This document shows positions 21,235-21,294 of a DNA stretch of 21,294 bases, one piece after another. The notes beneath the pieces are model-generated. The model was not told the origin of the DNA. It made no database searches and worked only from the letters and a program-made list of their open reading frames with translations. Source of the DNA: CAZGAH01 sp964523295 (GTDB lineage Bacteria; Desulfobacterota; Desulfovibrionia; Desulfovibrionales; Desulfovibrionaceae); assembly GCA_964523295.1 (NCBI GenBank), contig CAZGAH010000073.1:1-21294 (forward strand), in the 5' to 3' direction. A program made the position numbers and the translations under genes. Each line of letters begins with the position of its first letter. The stretch's first letter is position 1.

Positions 21235-21294
21235 CACGGCCCAGGGACATTTCATCTGCAAAACTATGACTAAAAATCGCAATCAACAATCAGC

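Noticed and set aside
1..21294. CRISPR array, tRNA or rRNA genes
   Set aside because: No regularly repeated spacer pattern and no tRNA- or rRNA-like sequence was seen on either strand.

Overview
The window is GC-rich (except one islet at about 17.2-19.2 kb), densely packed and Gram-negative: it encodes an MCE/Mla-type lipid transport operon, a lipoprotein with a lipobox and an outer-membrane beta-barrel protein. Anaerobic-type cobalamin genes (cbiA, cbiC, cbiD) beside a complete biotin locus would suit a Desulfovibrio-like member of the Desulfobacterota. That placement is an inference from gene content, not a database result.

Layout. (1) 1-1234: the 3' end of a TPR gene, then a HigBA-type toxin-antitoxin pair on the minus strand. 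(2) 1489-5777, plus strand: a probable promoter, then an MlaE-like permease, a degenerate MlaF-like ATPase without Walker A, an MlaD-like MCE protein and a lipoprotein; then a stand-alone cyclic-nucleotide-binding protein and a UspA protein. (3) 5755-11637, minus strand, transcribed cbiA > cbiC > FUSC-family membrane protein > cbiD, mostly with overlapping start and stop codons, then a cupin gene and an AraC regulator. The cupin start lies in a 12-bp hairpin that would hide its ribosome binding site. (4) 11787-13000: a Cdd1-like helix-hairpin-helix gene divergent from cbiA, remnants of an ABC transporter, and a second, diverged copy of the cbiA/cdd1 divergent start region in which both genes are truncated and fused to other sequence. 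(5) 13100-16770: a cluster of hairpins and a plus-strand terminator, then the minus-strand operon bioF > alpha/beta hydrolase (BioG/BioH role) > bioC (frameshifted as sequenced) > bioB. (6) 16768-19456: the bioF/bioA divergent start region occurs twice, enclosing a 2.25-kb low-GC islet with an autotransporter-like gene. (7) 19295-21234: intact bioA and bioD, overlapping at ATGA.

The biotin genes together cover pimeloyl-ACP synthesis (bioC plus the esterase) and the four ring-assembly steps (bioF, bioA, bioD, bioB). The cobalamin genes cover corrin ring contraction and modification. The clearest unusual signal is structural. At two separate places the shared 5' region of a divergent gene pair (cbiA/cdd1 and bioF/bioA) is present in two copies, one copy of each gene start is orphaned, and foreign or broken genes lie between the copies.
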